Origin: Schizochytrium sp. CCTCC M209059
Lineage: Eukaryota > Sar > Bigyra > Thraustochytrida > Thraustochytriidae
Length of the DNA: 64,000 bases
Direction: 5' to 3'
Assembly: GCA_000818945.1 (NCBI GenBank)
Contig: KN805379.1
Coordinates: forward strand, 689,756-753,755
The stretch's first letter is position 1. Each line of letters opens with the position of its first letter. Of this stretch, positions 19,589 through 28,861 are shown piece after piece. A program made the translations under genes and the position numbers. The notes under the pieces were generated by a model, which was not told the DNA's origin, did not search any database, and saw only the letters and a program-made list of their open reading frames with translations.

Positions 19589-20701
19589 TTAGTTCGCAGC
19601 CGGGGTCACCATTCTGCGACGAGCTAGAGCAGCCTGAAGCTCTGAGTTAGCGTTGCTTGCCGGCACGATCGAATGATCTCGCTTGTTGTTCGCCAGAATA
19701 TCATCGATGCACTTTCCCGTGCCATTGGCGGCGCGCGCCTTGACCTTCTCCAGACAAAGTTGAGCCATAGAAGTCGCGGCGAAATTTGCAACAGCAGGTT
19801 TTGCTTGCGAAGGTGCATCTTTAGTGACGGACTTGAGCTGCTTGCCCTTCTGAAGCTCGGCAAGAAAGGGGTTCGCTGGAGGGCGCCCCGGAGCCGTCGA
19901 GTCTGATTGACGAACAGAGTCCTTGGCAGTGACGGCCTTGAGCTGCTTGCCCTTTTGAAGCTCGACAAGAAAGGGGTTTTTCGGAGGGCGTCCCGCTGAA
20001 GCCGTCGGGTCTGGTGGACAAACAGAGTCCTCGGCAGCGAGGGCCTTGAGCTGCTTGCCCTTTTGAATCTGGCCGAGCAGGGCATTCATTGGGGGGCGTA
20101 CAGGTGTCGCAGCTGCTTTTGTGGCCTCATTCGTGGGCGTCGCGAGTCCCTGCGTCATCTTGAGCTTGTCAATCTGCGCCTGCTGGGTCGCGATTTTGCG
20201 GTCGCGCTCGGCGAGCTGAGTGCGCAGATTTTCTACAGTGGTCTGCAGCTCCGCAAGCTGTTGCACTTGTAATTCGTTCGTTTGCGTAGACGGCGGGCAC
20301 TCCTCGTACACGTTCTCGCGATACTTTGCTGATGAAATCATGAGAATACCAATGAGAAGATAAAGAGGTCCATAGGCGCCGAGAAAGACAGCAACGTAGG
20401 TAGAGAGCCCGATCTTATTCTTGGTGTCTTTCTTGCTCGATAGCATCCATGTGATGAAATACATCATAGGATTAAGGATAAGGCCGAGAATGATACAAGG
20501 GACAATGTCCAGGTGAGAAATGCCAAAGGTCTTCCATGAAAACAAAGATGATGTCGCGATCGACGGCGGAAACGACGGCAATTTCGATACAAGTTCAGAG
20601 GACAGCCCCGATGCTTTACCCAATTCAAGGAAATCGAGGCCGGAGCTATACCAGAGTAGAAGCGTTGCTACAGCGATCACCATACGTTTCATTGGCCCCA
20701 T
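19589..20701 (-). CDS. Membrane protein with coiled coil and three WH2 motifs
   Basis: A 370-residue protein from the ATG at 20701. Hydrophobic segments are at about 8-20 (signal or first TM), 63-87 and 98-122. A coiled coil spans about 140-182. Then come three near-identical repeats at about 203-222, 239-258 and 273-292, each 'RPPxNxxLxxxQKGKQLK'. This matches the WH2 actin-binding pattern (Leu-Leu helix, then G-x-x-LKxV). Tandem WH2 motifs bind several actin monomers, as in Spire and Cordon-bleu. The C-terminus is basic ('ELQAALARRRMV'). A membrane-anchored actin binder or nucleator is inferred. A likely upstream exon ends at 20824 (GTAAGA donor) and joins at 20731 in frame; it may be leader only, or may begin at an ATG near 21000 or at 21168. 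Confidence 0.85.
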   Translation of the reverse strand: MGPMKRMVIAVATLLLWYSSGLDFLELGKASGLSSELVSKLPSFPPSIATSSLFSWKTFGISHLDIVPCIILGLILNPMMYFITWMLSSKKDTKNKIGLSTYVAVFLGAYGPLYLLIGILMISSAKYRENVYEECPPSTQTNELQVQQLAELQTTVENLRTQLAERDRKIATQQAQIDKLKMTQGLATPTNEATKAAATPVRPPMNALLGQIQKGKQLKALAAEDSVCPPDPTASAGRPPKNPFLVELQKGKQLKAVTAKDSVRQSDSTAPGRPPANPFLAELQKGKQLKSVTKDAPSQAKPAVANFAATSMAQLCLEKVKARAANGTGKCIDDILANNKRDHSIVPASNANSELQAALARRRMVTPAAN

Positions 20702-20740
20702 CGTTTCGTGGCTTCCTCCAAGACCGAGATCCTTGTAAGC

Positions 20741-20780
20741 ACTTCACTTCACTTCACTTCACTTCACGTCACTTCACTTC
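20741..20780. repeat. (ACTTC)n pentanucleotide array
   Basis: Eight units, one changed to ACGTC, lie in the proposed 92-base 5' intron (20823-20732) of the WH2 gene. Confidence 0.9.
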
Positions 20781-20824
20781 ACTGCCTTCTTTCGTTTGAG
20801 GTTTGCCCGCCCAAGCTTCTTACC

Positions 20825-21647
20825 TTCATGCTTCCGTCCTTGCTGCTAGCCGGCCCAAGGCATGAGTCCACTCTTATCGTCTCCAAAGTCTTGTCCTCAC
20901 CTATTGGATTTACTTCTGGCAAAATCATCGGGCAAAATGTACAGTGAAGTCCATTTTCTCGCTTCTTGTCAGCGGTGATCATGATCCATTCCTCAGGCCT
21001 GGACCATGGGCTAAGTAGGCTAGGGCCTAGGCCGACTTGAACAGTGGTCAGTTTGAGTAGTAGCAGTAGCCTGGCCACCTCCGCCGCACCTTTAGTAAGT
21101 TCGCGGTGAAGTGCAAAGCCTATATCGTTATCGTCGTCGTCGTTGTTGTCAAACAGGCCTTCCACCATGAAAACGATACCGTCTCATTCTACAAGGCATA
21201 AACAGGATAGCTCGACGCCGGATGTCCTGGCGAAGACAGCCCATGATCCGCCCGCAAGAACGGCAGCCACCATGTATAGCAACATGCAAGTTGCAAAAAC
21301 CCTACAAGACCACTACACCCTGCATGACGCAATAGAACCCAAGTCGCGAGCACGGCCACCCCAGGCTCGCTGCAAATGGCGCCATGATAAGCGCGTAGCC
21401 TTTCTTTCTCCCTCCCTCCCTCCCTCGCTCCCTTTCCTTTTTCCCGCTCGCCTCCGAGTTGGCGACGAGTAACGACGCCACGCTCGTTTGCGTCTCGGCT
21501 CCTTTGCTCGGCGCTTGTTTCCGCGGAAGAAGGAGAAGGAGGAGCTCGGCTCAGCTCGCAAAGGAGAAGTAGAAGAAGAAGAAGAAGAACAAGGAGCTCG
21601 CAAAGAAGGAGAACAGGGAGGGAGAAGATCGACTTGGACTGGGCACG
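20825..21647. promoter_or_regulatory. Divergent region, WH2 gene / neutral ceramidase
   Basis: This region holds the presumed 5' leader or first exon of the WH2 gene (an open minus frame from the ATG at 21168 to 20824, with an Asp-rich start and no recognised domain) and the promoter of the ceramidase. A CTCC/CTTT pyrimidine run at about 21405-21445 and a GAAGAA run at about 21565-21590 lie in the ceramidase 5' region. No other gene is seen. Confidence 0.5.
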
Positions 21648-23852
21648 ATGGTCGCCATGAGCACCTCCGTGGGGACGCGTCTGCTGGTGATGGTCCTTTC
21701 GGCGACGCTGGCCGTGACGCAGGGATACTGGGTGGGTGTGGGCCAGGCCGACGTGACAGGGCCCGCCGCGGACGTGAACATGATGGGATACGCGATGCCT
21801 GCGCAGACGACGGGCGGCATTCACTTTCGTCTGCGCGCCCGCGCCTTTGTGTTCGGGGACGACGAAGCTGCCACGGACCCGAACGCGACCCGGGTCGCCT
21901 TTGTGAGTCTCGACGCATGCATGGGGACGCAAGCCGTGACGGACGCAGTGGTGAGTCGTCTCGAGAAGCGGTTCCCTGGAGTGTACTCTGCCGAGACGAT
22001 CTCCATCAGTGGAACCCATACGCATAGTGCGCCGGCGGGTTTTCTCCAGAACGTGCTCTTCCAGGTCCCTTCGCTTGGCTTCGTGCACGAGGCTTTCGAG
22101 AGCTTCGTCTCCGGGATCGTCGAAGCGATCGCACGAGCTCACGAGTCGGCCCGGGCCGGTCGCAAGATGGAAGTCTCGCGCGCAGCCATGGCCCCTGGCG
22201 AGGCCAACATTAACCGCTCCCCCTCAGGGTATGCCAACAACCCCAAGGAGGAGCGCGAGCTTTACGGTCACAATACGGACCTAAATGCGACTGTCCTGCG
22301 CATTGAAGAGTCCGATGGCACTCCCGTGGGCATGGTGAATTGGTTCAGTGTACACGGAACGAGCATGCCGAACACGAATCATCTCATCAGTGGAGACAAC
22401 AAAGGATATGCCTCGCAGCTCTTTGATGCCTGGTACAATGGCCCCGAGGTCCTCACGGGCAATGGATCCTTTGTATCAGCCTTTGCTTCTACCAATCTTG
22501 GCGATGTTTCTCCCAACATTAACGGCACCTTTTGCTCGGACTCGGGCGAGCCTTGCGAGGAGCTCCACTCAACTTGCCATGGTTTCAATGAGCAGTGCCA
22601 TGGCCGTGGACCATCAGATGACCCGTTCGAATCGACGCGTATTGTAGGCACCCGGCAGGCCGAGTTTGCTCGCAAACTCTACGACCGCGTCGAGGGCGCG
22701 GCCCTTGTGCGTGCCGCCGTCGATGGCCCTATTAAGTCGGCTCACGTGTACCGGGACATGTCCAACCTCGAGGTGGAGCTCGAGGGCGGGAAAACGGTGC
22801 GCACGTGCAAGCCTGCGCTCGGGTACTCCTTTGCGGCGGGAACGACAGATGGACCCGGTGCCTTCGATTTTGTACAGTCCGAGAAATCGACCAACCCACT
22901 CTGGGAGATGCTCCGCAACATTCTAAAGAAGCCCAGCGACGAACTCAAAGCGTGCCAGCATCCCAAGCCCGTTCTGCTTCCCACGGGCGAAATGACCGAG
23001 CCGTATCCGTGGCACCCGGTAGTCATGCCGATCTCCATCTTTCAAATTGGATACCAGCTCGCCATTATTAACGTCCCTTCTGAATTTACGACCATGGCTG
23101 GCCGTCGCATGCGCGCTGCAGTGCGCGCCAAGCTCGTGGAGGGCGGTGGCTTTGATGCTCAAAATGGCGTCGTGGTCATTGCTGGTCTGGCCAATGAGTA
23201 CTCTTCCTATGTGACAACTTTGGAAGAGTACGAGGTGCAGCGATACGAGGCGGCTTCTACGCTATACGGCCCGTACACGCATGCTGGTTATGTGCAAGAG
23301 GCCGTCAAGCTTGCCGGGGCTCTTAACAGTGACACCAAGCCTAGCAGTGGTCCCGCGCCCCCAAGCCTCATGGGTCATCAAATCTCGCTCTTACCTCCGC
23401 CGCTTCCGGACACCGTCCCCATAGGCTCTCACTTTGGCGATGTCAAGACTGACGTGGAAGCCTCGTATAACCTCGCACCCGACACACTCGTGTCGGCGAC
23501 CTTTTGGAGCGCCAACCCGCGCAACAACATGCGTCTTGGTGGCACCTATCTCACGGTTGAATATCAGAACGCCAGTGGAGTCTGGGAAGTGATTGCCACT
23601 GACAGTGAGTTTGAGACGCGCTTTATTCACCAAAAGCTCTCTGCCATTTCGCTGCATAGCGTGGCCACCGTTGAATGGAGACCGGGTCAAGCCCTGCGCA
23701 AGATTGTTCCTGGCAAGTACCGTCTGCGCCACTTTGGCGATCGCAAGCATCTTACGGGTCGTATTTCCTCCTTTGAAGGTACTTCTCGTATCTTTGAACT
23801 CCAGGTAGCGCCCCCGCGTCGCTATGGAGGAAGCTGGGCTGAGACTTCTTGA
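21648..23852 (+). CDS. ASAH2: Neutral ceramidase
   Basis: A 734-residue secreted or membrane-associated amidase that hydrolyses ceramide to sphingosine and fatty acid. The start ATG at 21648 is followed by a signal peptide of about 26 residues ('LLVMVLSATLAVTQG'). Zinc-ligand motifs 'SGTHTHSAPAG' (His124, His126) and 'WFSVHGTSM' (His236) are present, as are the family block 'NINRSPSGYANNPKEER' and the active-site block 'LISGDNKGYAS' (Ser248). The C-terminal beta-sandwich (about 575-734) is complete, so the length is normal for the family. The active-site Ser is in the LISGDN arrangement seen in plant and slime-mould enzymes rather than the NSDN of animals. Single exon. Confidence 0.95.
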   Translation: MVAMSTSVGTRLLVMVLSATLAVTQGYWVGVGQADVTGPAADVNMMGYAMPAQTTGGIHFRLRARAFVFGDDEAATDPNATRVAFVSLDACMGTQAVTDAVVSRLEKRFPGVYSAETISISGTHTHSAPAGFLQNVLFQVPSLGFVHEAFESFVSGIVEAIARAHESARAGRKMEVSRAAMAPGEANINRSPSGYANNPKEERELYGHNTDLNATVLRIEESDGTPVGMVNWFSVHGTSMPNTNHLISGDNKGYASQLFDAWYNGPEVLTGNGSFVSAFASTNLGDVSPNINGTFCSDSGEPCEELHSTCHGFNEQCHGRGPSDDPFESTRIVGTRQAEFARKLYDRVEGAALVRAAVDGPIKSAHVYRDMSNLEVELEGGKTVRTCKPALGYSFAAGTTDGPGAFDFVQSEKSTNPLWEMLRNILKKPSDELKACQHPKPVLLPTGEMTEPYPWHPVVMPISIFQIGYQLAIINVPSEFTTMAGRRMRAAVRAKLVEGGGFDAQNGVVVIAGLANEYSSYVTTLEEYEVQRYEAASTLYGPYTHAGYVQEAVKLAGALNSDTKPSSGPAPPSLMGHQISLLPPPLPDTVPIGSHFGDVKTDVEASYNLAPDTLVSATFWSANPRNNMRLGGTYLTVEYQNASGVWEVIATDSEFETRFIHQKLSAISLHSVATVEWRPGQALRKIVPGKYRLRHFGDRKHLTGRISSFEGTSRIFELQVAPPRRYGGSWAETS

Positions 23853-24403
23853 ATACAAGGAGAAAACCGCCAGCTTCTGATCGACTTGTGCATAATATCA
23901 TCAATCTTTCTTTTCATTCGGACATCCCAGAGATCTCGACCAAAATCGAGGTCTGGAGTGTTGTGCTCCTAAAAGGCTGACAATGGCTTGTTTAAACTAT
24001 AGACTTTGCAAGTGCTCAACATTTCTACAATCTCGCATGAAAGTACTTGTCCTCTTTATGACCAGCTTGAGACCCGAACAAAAACACTCTACGCCACCTT
24101 GCAACCTCTTTCTGTAATCTGAAATGGATTCCCCGAGGAGAGTTCATGTTGCTTCCTTGTGTTTCACTTTTTGGTTCTTCGTTCTTGTAATTGACAATGA
24201 ACATCACAGCACGAAAAACAAAACGAACTTCGCCTACTCGCAAACTCGATGCAAGGCTCAACTTCATTGACGTCGCCTCTGTAGCCTTTATCGACGTCGG
24301 ATGTTCAGTTCAATTTTACGAAGAGCAATACTTTCTTCCTCACCGAAAATTTGCTCGCCCTCGTCCTTGGCAAAATTTCACCTTTCATGAGTTCGCGAAA
24401 ACG
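23853..24403. other. Intergenic, convergent 3' ends
   Basis: The 551 bases between the convergent ceramidase and nucleoside transporter genes are AT-richer than the genes. I see no supported coding or RNA feature. Confidence 0.6.
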
Positions 24404-25642
24404 TTATTCATCAAAAATTGCAGCTGCGATAAGAGTAGACAAAATACTGCCTGCAGCAAGACCCGCATTGAGCCAGAGACTCATAGCCGTGGGTGAAAAC
24501 CGCTCGCAGCCAATCATCATTGCAGTCGTGGCGAGGTGACCATTTGTGAGCCCAAGCAGCGTGACCCAGAAAAGTGGCCAGACGTCGCCAAAGAAGATTT
24601 GAGGGACGTGTGAAGAGTCGTCCATTCCACATGATATGATGACTGGCACAAAAGCAAATCTCAGCAAGCCGTAAAAACATTGCATGAGAGGCCTCGAGAG
24701 ACAAGACCACGGGCCGATAAGGCGACCAAGAAGGTCCCCGATATTAAAAGCAAGCACGAGAAGCGGTTGGAAGTAAGGCTTTGATATGCTCTTAGGACGT
24801 AGGTGCACCGTGACGCCGGGAAACACGCCAAGCGTGCAGGTGAAGCACATGAAAACTGCCAAGGCACACAAGGATGCATGGCGCCAAGGCGGAGTCGTCT
24901 TGATCAATGCTGGGGAGGAAGCCTCATCTGTCCTGTTACTGTGCAGCTCGACCTCAAAGACACTGCGGTTTGGCCGTACAGTATCGTCTGCTGACGGAGG
25001 AGGGTCTTCTTCGGCGTCCGAGTTGGTGGCATGAGGAACTTGACCATACGGCGCGTCACGCTTCAAAAGACGCGCAAATTGCGCGATTGAAGCGGCGACC
25101 ACAGCTGCAGTAATAATCAAGTAGATGGACCCCACACGTGCAGGTTGAAATCCGCCGGGTACGAGCAAGAAAATGACAATCGAGGACAAGAGCCCTGCAA
25201 CTGCCTGGCCCGCCATGATTGCTTGCGTTGTTTTCCCGCTCACATCGCGCTTAGCTGAAAAGCGAAAGGTGCCGCTCTGAAGCGACGCGGTGAAGCCGCC
25301 TAATGCAAGTAAGCAAAGTCCTACGAGATAGAAAAGCGCTGTGGCACGGTCATAGGTTGTAGCCACGACCAAGGCCAATGCGAGGGTGACCAGGGCTGTC
25401 ATGCTACCGGCAAGGACAACAATGCGCGAGGGCTCGCCTAGAAGTGCCCCATTTCGTTCGCGAGCTCTTTCCACGGCCAAGACGGCAAAGTTGCTCACGA
25501 GGTACGTTGTGGAGAAGGCCCCAGCGTAGGTTGATGCGCGCGACGACCCGGCAAAGGCCTCTTCCAGGAGTCCAAGTAGATTCAAGGTCGAGCTCCAAGG
25601 CAGCAGCATCGCCAGGCCGATCAAGAGCATCGTGGCCCGCAT
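24404..25642 (-). CDS. Equilibrative nucleoside transporter (SLC29/ENT)
   Basis: A 412-residue multi-spanning membrane protein, ATG at 25642. About eleven hydrophobic segments are split by a cytosolic loop near residues 200-250, as in ENTs. Family marks are the first TM 'LLIGLAMLLPWSSTLNLL', TM4-5 'GGFTASLQSGTF' and 'AIMAGQAVAGLLSSI', 'AFNIGDLLGRLIGPW' (family FNxxDxxGR) and 'GLTNGHLATTAMM' (family GxxNGYLxSxxMM). It moves nucleosides or nucleobases down their gradient across the plasma or an internal membrane. It lies directly downstream of, and on the same strand as, uridine phosphorylase, which suggests joint use in pyrimidine salvage. The CGTTGTGCTG array lies just upstream of the start. 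Confidence 0.9.
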   Translation of the reverse strand: MRATMLLIGLAMLLPWSSTLNLLGLLEEAFAGSSRASTYAGAFSTTYLVSNFAVLAVERARERNGALLGEPSRIVVLAGSMTALVTLALALVVATTYDRATALFYLVGLCLLALGGFTASLQSGTFRFSAKRDVSGKTTQAIMAGQAVAGLLSSIVIFLLVPGGFQPARVGSIYLIITAAVVAASIAQFARLLKRDAPYGQVPHATNSDAEEDPPPSADDTVRPNRSVFEVELHSNRTDEASSPALIKTTPPWRHASLCALAVFMCFTCTLGVFPGVTVHLRPKSISKPYFQPLLVLAFNIGDLLGRLIGPWSCLSRPLMQCFYGLLRFAFVPVIISCGMDDSSHVPQIFFGDVWPLFWVTLLGLTNGHLATTAMMIGCERFSPTAMSLWLNAGLAAGSILSTLIAAAIFDE

Positions 25643-25646
25643 CCTA

Positions 25647-25686
25647 CGTTGTGCTGCGTTGTGCTGCGTTGTGCTGCGTTGTGCTG
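25647..25686. repeat. Four tandem copies of a 10-bp unit
   Basis: CGTTGTGCTG is repeated four times exactly, starting 4 bases upstream of the ENT start codon, so it is in the 5' leader. Confidence 0.95.
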
Positions 25687-25938
25687 CACAAAAACTGGCG
25701 CTCTTGCGCGCGCACGCGCGCTGACGCGCTGAGAAACGGAGCCAGTCTGATCATGATCAAAGAATCGTCGGAAAAAAGAAAAGAAAAGAAAAGAAATTAC
25801 GTTACGTTACGTTTCGTTTCGGTGTCGCTGCGGTTTCACGCAATAATAAATTCTACTAACAGGAGGCCTCTAAAATATCTACTTGCCTACGGTGGCTCCT
25901 CCTGCCTTGCCAATGCTCGTACTACCCGGACCGAAAGT

Positions 25939-27003
25939 CTAGGCCATTTTGATCTTTGAAAGAATATAGTTGATGACAATGTCCGAGCTGAGGTGCGGAT
26001 TGTCAACAATGGCGGGAACCTCACCCTGGAGACGATCGACAAGGGGCATGCAGACGATGCAAGCCTTGATCCCTGCGCGATGCATCCAGGCAGAAAAGCA
26101 CACGGCCTCCATCTCGATGTTCTTCACACCAGCGTGCTGCAGACGCTCCAAGAACGCCATCTTGTCCTCATAGGTAAAGTCGACAAAGGCGCCGTCCAGT
26201 CGACCCTGATTGCTGTAAAAGCAATTCGCAGACATGGTCTTGCCAACGATAACATCGTCGAGCTCGTCCAGAGCGGTCACAATCTCTTGCGAAACGCCCG
26301 TCGGGTACTTTTTCTCCTTGCCGAGCTCGATCACTTCATGAAAGGGCTCGAGTTTCTCATTAAGAACCTCGGCACTGACCACGACCTTGCCTGGCTCGAC
26401 CCCGATGCCGCCGCTTGTACCGATGCGAAAGGCCTCGACCTCATTGCACGGAACGCAGGCCATACGCAGCGCCATTACAAGCTCATTAATCAGAATGCTA
26501 ACCGATGGGGCGCCCATGCCATGATTGACGACAATGACGGGCCCAACCTTGTACAAGGTGAATCGGGAGGTCGAGCTCACGCGCGTTGCCTTTGTGCCAA
26601 TTTTTTTTTGCAAGGCAGTCGCAAAGCGACCCATGCGCTCCACCGTACCGCCCATGACGATGAAGCGAACGTCTGCAAAGACTTCTCGTGCTCGTTCGTC
26701 CGTGAGACCAATGTGATATAGCACAGGCGCGAACTTGACCTTTTTCGCGTCTTTTTGGTGCTGTTCATGTCTGGGCAATCTTATGCTCGTGTCTGTCTCG
26801 GTGTCTTGCGCTACTTTTGCGCGTTTCGCAATGGGTCGCAGCAGCGGTGGAGGTCGCGGACAGGCGCCCACCTGAGCTTCGTCGCAAATAGCATAGTAGT
26901 CTGTGCCCATGTCGCCAGACGAGTGACCGCGCTTCAAAATCACCGGCGTCTGCCGACCGCTATCGCCACCATCGCTCCTCACGTCCTCGCTCTTCGCCTG
27001 CAT
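25939..27003 (-). CDS. UPP1: Uridine phosphorylase
   Basis: Reversible phosphorolysis of uridine to uracil and ribose-1-phosphate. From the ATG at 27003 the protein is 354 aa; the first 90 residues are charged and unconserved. Then come 'VLYHIGLTDE', 'FIVMGGTVERM', the phosphate/base site 'VNHGMGAPSVSI', 'EAFRIGTSGGIGVEPGKVVV', the substrate-specificity region 'FVDFTYEDKMAFL' and 'VKNIEMEAVCFSAWMH' with the Met-Glu ribose-binding pair. This is the eukaryotic UPP1/UPP2 type. The ATG lies at the end of what could be an intron (GTAAGTG donor near 27108, CAG at 26998), so the first codons are not certain. It is followed 296 bases later by the ENT gene on the same strand, and is divergent from TyrRS. 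Confidence 0.93.
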   Translation of the reverse strand: MQAKSEDVRSDGGDSGRQTPVILKRGHSSGDMGTDYYAICDEAQVGACPRPPPLLRPIAKRAKVAQDTETDTSIRLPRHEQHQKDAKKVKFAPVLYHIGLTDERAREVFADVRFIVMGGTVERMGRFATALQKKIGTKATRVSSTSRFTLYKVGPVIVVNHGMGAPSVSILINELVMALRMACVPCNEVEAFRIGTSGGIGVEPGKVVVSAEVLNEKLEPFHEVIELGKEKKYPTGVSQEIVTALDELDDVIVGKTMSANCFYSNQGRLDGAFVDFTYEDKMAFLERLQHAGVKNIEMEAVCFSAWMHRAGIKACIVCMPLVDRLQGEVPAIVDNPHLSSDIVINYILSKIKMA

Positions 27004-27448
27004 CGTTACGCCTCGCACGGCTTCTTGGCTTCGCCCGTCGCTCCCTGCACGGCCCGGCCGCAGATGGATTGCAGACTGACTGTTCTCGACGACACTTACT
27101 CTTGGCCTCCACGACGGTCGGGCTTGACAAGTCCACCCATCTATTAGTATCGCACTCCCCCACCCTCTTGATGATGATGATGTCGATACAGTGGCTGACG
27201 AGCGCAAGAGCGAGCTTGGTCCACATCACGACGTCCATAGAATAGATTCTGCGCGTGCAGATGCAAATGACGACGTTCACAATCATCCCATGTGAAGTTC
27301 TCGCGAGATTGCAAATCGACTCGTGGTGGGTGAATGGATGGGTGCGACTGTGACCACCGGCCACTGCCAGCACCGACCGACACGAACAATCAAATCCAAG
27401 TTTGTAGATTCCACGCTCAGGGACGAACGAAGACCAGGGCGCGCAGAA
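27004..27448. promoter_or_regulatory. Divergent promoter region, uridine phosphorylase / TyrRS
   Basis: 445 bases between two start codons. A good GTAAGTG donor on the minus strand near 27108 hints at a 5'-leader intron of the phosphorylase gene. Otherwise nothing is supported. Confidence 0.5.
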
Positions 27449-28861
27449 ATGCAGCGTGTACTGTCGCGGCTGCGAGGACGCAGGCTCTTGGCAGCATCCA
27501 CGCGATCTGCAGACGCCGTGGGCTCACTGCAGCAGCGGCCGACATCGAGTGAACTTGGCGAGAGCGCCAAGGCCTCGACGTGGTGGCAGCGGGACGACGA
27601 TAGCGCCCGCGGAAGCGATGGCATCGTGCGCCTTGACAACGGAGACGTTTGCAGCGTCTACCTGGGCATTGACCCGACTGCCGACGGCCTGCACGTAGGT
27701 CATCTCGTGGGCATCATGGCGCTCCGCGCCTTTCAGCGCGAGGGCTTTCGACCTCTTGCCCTCGTAGGCGGCGCCACGGGCCTTATTGGCGATCCAAGCG
27801 GCCGTGCCACGGAGCGCGCCATGTTAGAGACGAGCGACGTAGAGCGTAATGTGGAAGGCATCCGCGCAGACTTAGAACGCGTCCTCGAGTTTGGCGGCAA
27901 GGAGCCCAATGCAGCGCAGCTCGTAAACAACCTTGACTGGTACCGCGGCATGTCCGCTCTCGAGCTTCTTCGCGACGTAGGAAAACACTTTCGCGTGAGT
28001 GCGATGATGTCTCGAGAGAGCGTCAAGGCGCGTCTGGAAACCTCTTCTGATGAAACGCAAGAGGGCCTCAGCTTTACGGAGTTCTCCTATCAACTTCTTC
28101 AGGGGTACGATTTTCTGCACCTCTACCGTACCGAGTCGTGCCGCGTCCAAATTGGCGGAAGTGATCAGTGGGGTAATATTGCGGCAGGCACGGATCTTAT
28201 CCGGCGCGTCACGGGCGACACTGCCGAGGCTCTTGGCGTGACGGTGCCGTTGCTCACCAATCGCGCGGGCGAAAAGTTCGGCAAGAGCGCTGGCAACGCG
28301 GTCTGGCTCGCGCCCGACAAGACGAGCGATTTCGAGTTGTACCAATTTTTCATGCGTGCAGAGGATGAAATGGTCGAGGATCTGCTCTACAAATTGACCG
28401 AGTTGCCTGAAGATGAGGTGGCCGCGATCGCCAAGGCGCATGGCGAGGCACCTGAAAAACGCGAGGCCCAACGTCGTCTTGCGCAAAGTGTTGTGCAAAT
28501 GGTGCGCGGACCGACAGGTCTGCGTCGCGCTGAGGTGGCCACTCAGGCGCTTTTTGGCGGCGACCTCGATGCTCTTTCGGCAGAAGACCTATTGAGCATT
28601 GACGCGCCTCGCGTCACGCTTCCTAGGGAGCAGGTTCAGGGTCGAACTGCAATTGACGTTTTTGCTGCTGCCAAGGCTGTGGCCTCAAAGTCTGAAGCGA
28701 AGCGACTGGCTGCGAGCGGCGGTCTCTATGTTCAAAACCATCGGGTCCCCGACGCGTCGTACACGTTGGATCTCGCGCGCGACGCTGCTGAGGGTCGCGT
28801 GATTTTGCTACGATCTGGCAAGCGCAAGTACACCATTGTCTCTGTGCAAGATGCCGAATGA
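27449..28861 (+). CDS. YARS2: Tyrosyl-tRNA synthetase, bacterial/organellar type
   Basis: A 470-residue class I synthetase. The ATG at 27449 begins an Arg-rich, acid-free stretch ('MQRVLSRLRGRRLLAAST') typical of a mitochondrial presequence; an in-frame ATG at 27338 would add 37 residues. The Rossmann domain shows 'LGIDPTADGLHVGH' (HIGH-like, residues 82-85), 'GGATGLIGDPSG', the tyrosine site 'QGYDFLHLY', 'QIGGSDQWGN' and the KMSKS-like 'KFGKS' (276-280). A C-terminal S4-like RNA-binding domain ('SKSEAKRLAASGGLYVQNHR') completes it, as in bacterial TyrS. It charges organellar tRNA-Tyr. Single exon. Confidence 0.95.
   Translation: MQRVLSRLRGRRLLAASTRSADAVGSLQQRPTSSELGESAKASTWWQRDDDSARGSDGIVRLDNGDVCSVYLGIDPTADGLHVGHLVGIMALRAFQREGFRPLALVGGATGLIGDPSGRATERAMLETSDVERNVEGIRADLERVLEFGGKEPNAAQLVNNLDWYRGMSALELLRDVGKHFRVSAMMSRESVKARLETSSDETQEGLSFTEFSYQLLQGYDFLHLYRTESCRVQIGGSDQWGNIAAGTDLIRRVTGDTAEALGVTVPLLTNRAGEKFGKSAGNAVWLAPDKTSDFELYQFFMRAEDEMVEDLLYKLTELPEDEVAAIAKAHGEAPEKREAQRRLAQSVVQMVRGPTGLRRAEVATQALFGGDLDALSAEDLLSIDAPRVTLPREQVQGRTAIDVFAAAKAVASKSEAKRLAASGGLYVQNHRVPDASYTLDLARDAAEGRVILLRSGKRKYTIVSVQDAE

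Noticed and set aside
21189..22142. 317-codon frame antisense to neutral ceramidase
   Set aside because: His/Arg/Ser-rich shadow of a well-identified gene.
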